Translations under genes and position numbers: made by a program
Shown: piece by piece, positions 12,321 through 13,162 of the stretch
Layout: the number at the start of each line of letters is the position of its first letter
How positions within the stretch are numbered: the stretch's first letter is position 1
Assembly: GCA_030599445.1 (NCBI GenBank)
Contig: JAUVOA010000015.1
Coordinates: forward strand, 1 to 13,162
Source: Atribacterota bacterium
Lineage (GTDB): Bacteria > Atribacterota > Phoenicimicrobiia > Phoenicimicrobiales > Phoenicimicrobiaceae
DNA length: 13,162 nt
Direction: 5' to 3'
The notes under the pieces: generated by a model
Seen by the model: the letters and a program-made list of their open reading frames with translations, nothing else
Told to the model about the DNA's origin: nothing
The model's database searches: none

Positions 12321-13162
12321 TTAATTTCTCCAAATTTGTTAAAGTATTCTATAAGATTTTGACCCGTACCTTTAGTGTTTCCTAAACCAATTAGTATTAC
12401 TTTATTTTTATTATTGATGCTCCTTAAAACACTTTGCAAAATCTCTTCGGCATTTGTTATTCTTCCTAAGTTTAATATCTTGTTATCGGGGACTTTTAAT
12501 TTTAAAAGAGCTCTTTCAGATAATTTACTTAAGGGTCCTACCAAAATTATTTTAGAAAGCATAATATCTGTTGCTAATATTCGTGAAAATTCAATAGAGC
12601 GGAGAACCCGGTCTTCTCGACTATTAACTATTCCTATTACCGGTAAATTACTTAAATCGAATATTTCCTTTACGTTTTCCCAGATTAATAAAGCAGAGCG
12701 TCGGTCGTTAGCCGCAAAGGCATTGACGAAAAATATAATTTTACCTTCTTTGACTAATTTAAAGATCTTTAAAGCCCCAGGGTCTGGGCTTGCTTTTAAC
12801 ATCCCCCTTAAAGCTACATCTTCTTTTACCCCCAGGAATTTATTGACCCGAAGGGCAATGGAGACATTCTCTTTGAAATTCATATAATGAAATTTATCAA
12901 TTATTTTACTGGATACATCATCCGGGTCAGCCCAAATAATTTTAGTCTTTAGTTTATCGGCGTGTTCTTTAAAGAAAGAGAGGTAATTTTTTTCTGCAGT
13001 CACTAGCACCCCCTCTTGCGGAATAGTAAGCTTTAGTGACTCAGCCATACTATCAAGTCCCGGTCCAACATCTTCTAAATGGTCTTCTCGCACATTGGTG
13101 ATAACACCGATGGTCGATTTTACCATCTTGTGTTCTGAAACCCATTGTAGTTCCGGGCTAAT
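12317..13162 (-). CDS. pgsB: Poly-gamma-glutamate synthase PgsB/CapB (partial, N-terminus off window)
   Basis: ATP-dependent Mur-ligase-like amide ligase that, with PgsC, elongates gamma-linked glutamate chains. The open frame continues to the window edge: residues ISPELQWVSEHK precede the in-frame ATG at 13126 and belong to the conserved family core, so 13126 is not the start. 281 codons are visible. Recognisable family segments are MVKSTIGVITNVREDHLEDVGPG and, later, VFFVNAFAANDRRSALLIW-type sequence (here IIFFVNAFAANDRRS). The N-terminal ~100 residues with the ATP-binding P-loop lie outside. The 3' end overlaps pgsC by 4 nt (ATGA). The organism may use it for a capsule, released polymer or another gamma-glutamyl product. 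Confidence 0.92.
   Translation of the reverse strand: MSPELQWVSEHKMVKSTIGVITNVREDHLEDVGPGLDSMAESLKLTIPQEGVLVTAEKNYLSFFKEHADKLKTKIIWADPDDVSSKIIDKFHYMNFKENVSIALRVNKFLGVKEDVALRGMLKASPDPGALKIFKLVKEGKIIFFVNAFAANDRRSALLIWENVKEIFDLSNLPVIGIVNSREDRVLRSIEFSRILATDIMLSKIILVGPLSKLSERALLKLKVPDNKILNLGRITNAEEILQSVLRSINNKNKVILIGLGNTKGTGQNLIEYFNKFGEIK

Noticed and set aside
12375..12887. Plus-strand open frame of 170 codons opposite pgsB
   Set aside because: Shadow of the conserved pgsB frame, with no ribosome binding site.

Overview
This is a low-GC bacterial window. The coding set is bacterial throughout: a soj/spo0J (ParA/ParB) pair, an AmaP/Asp23 envelope-stress pair, MarR plus thioredoxin, an RlmD/RlmCD-type rRNA methyltransferase, and PgsB/PgsC. 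AmaP and Asp23 are best known from Bacillota. The AT-rich genes, long repeat-filled intergenic stretches and mixed gene content would also fit an uncultivated Bacillota-like lineage such as Atribacterota. That assignment is a guess, and no rRNA or tRNA gene is present to test it.

Layout. Bases 1-1664 hold a leader repeat and the overlapping parA-parB pair for chromosome segregation. Bases 1851-4106 hold a tight co-directional cluster: amaP, asp23 and a DUF401 membrane permease-like protein. Bases 4366-5169 encode an HD-domain phosphohydrolase. Bases 5609-7102 encode a long-form threonine synthase, flanked by two copies of a composite hairpin repeat. Bases 7545-9206 encode a metallo-beta-lactamase/beta-CASP protein of the RNA-processing type. 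On the minus strand, 10083-9664 (MarR regulator) and 9642-9307 (thioredoxin) form a two-gene operon. It has a perfect consensus -35/-10 promoter and two tandem palindromic operators. Bases 10527-11891 encode an RlmD/RlmCD-type 23S rRNA m5U methyltransferase. It meets the minus-strand pgsB-pgsC pair (poly-gamma-glutamate-type ligase and membrane partner) end to end, with no base between the two stop codons. The 5' part of pgsB runs off the window.

Three functional groupings can be supported: ParA with ParB, AmaP with Asp23 (perhaps with the DUF401 protein), and MarR with thioredoxin. The remaining genes look like independent housekeeping units separated by repeat-rich spacers.

The most interesting material is non-coding. 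A leader repeat recurs just upstream of at least four genes. A composite multi-hairpin repeat brackets thrC. A 24-base perfect palindrome lies between convergent genes. The marR-trx control region is unusually readable. I found no CRISPR array, IS element, tRNA, rRNA or obvious new defence system.
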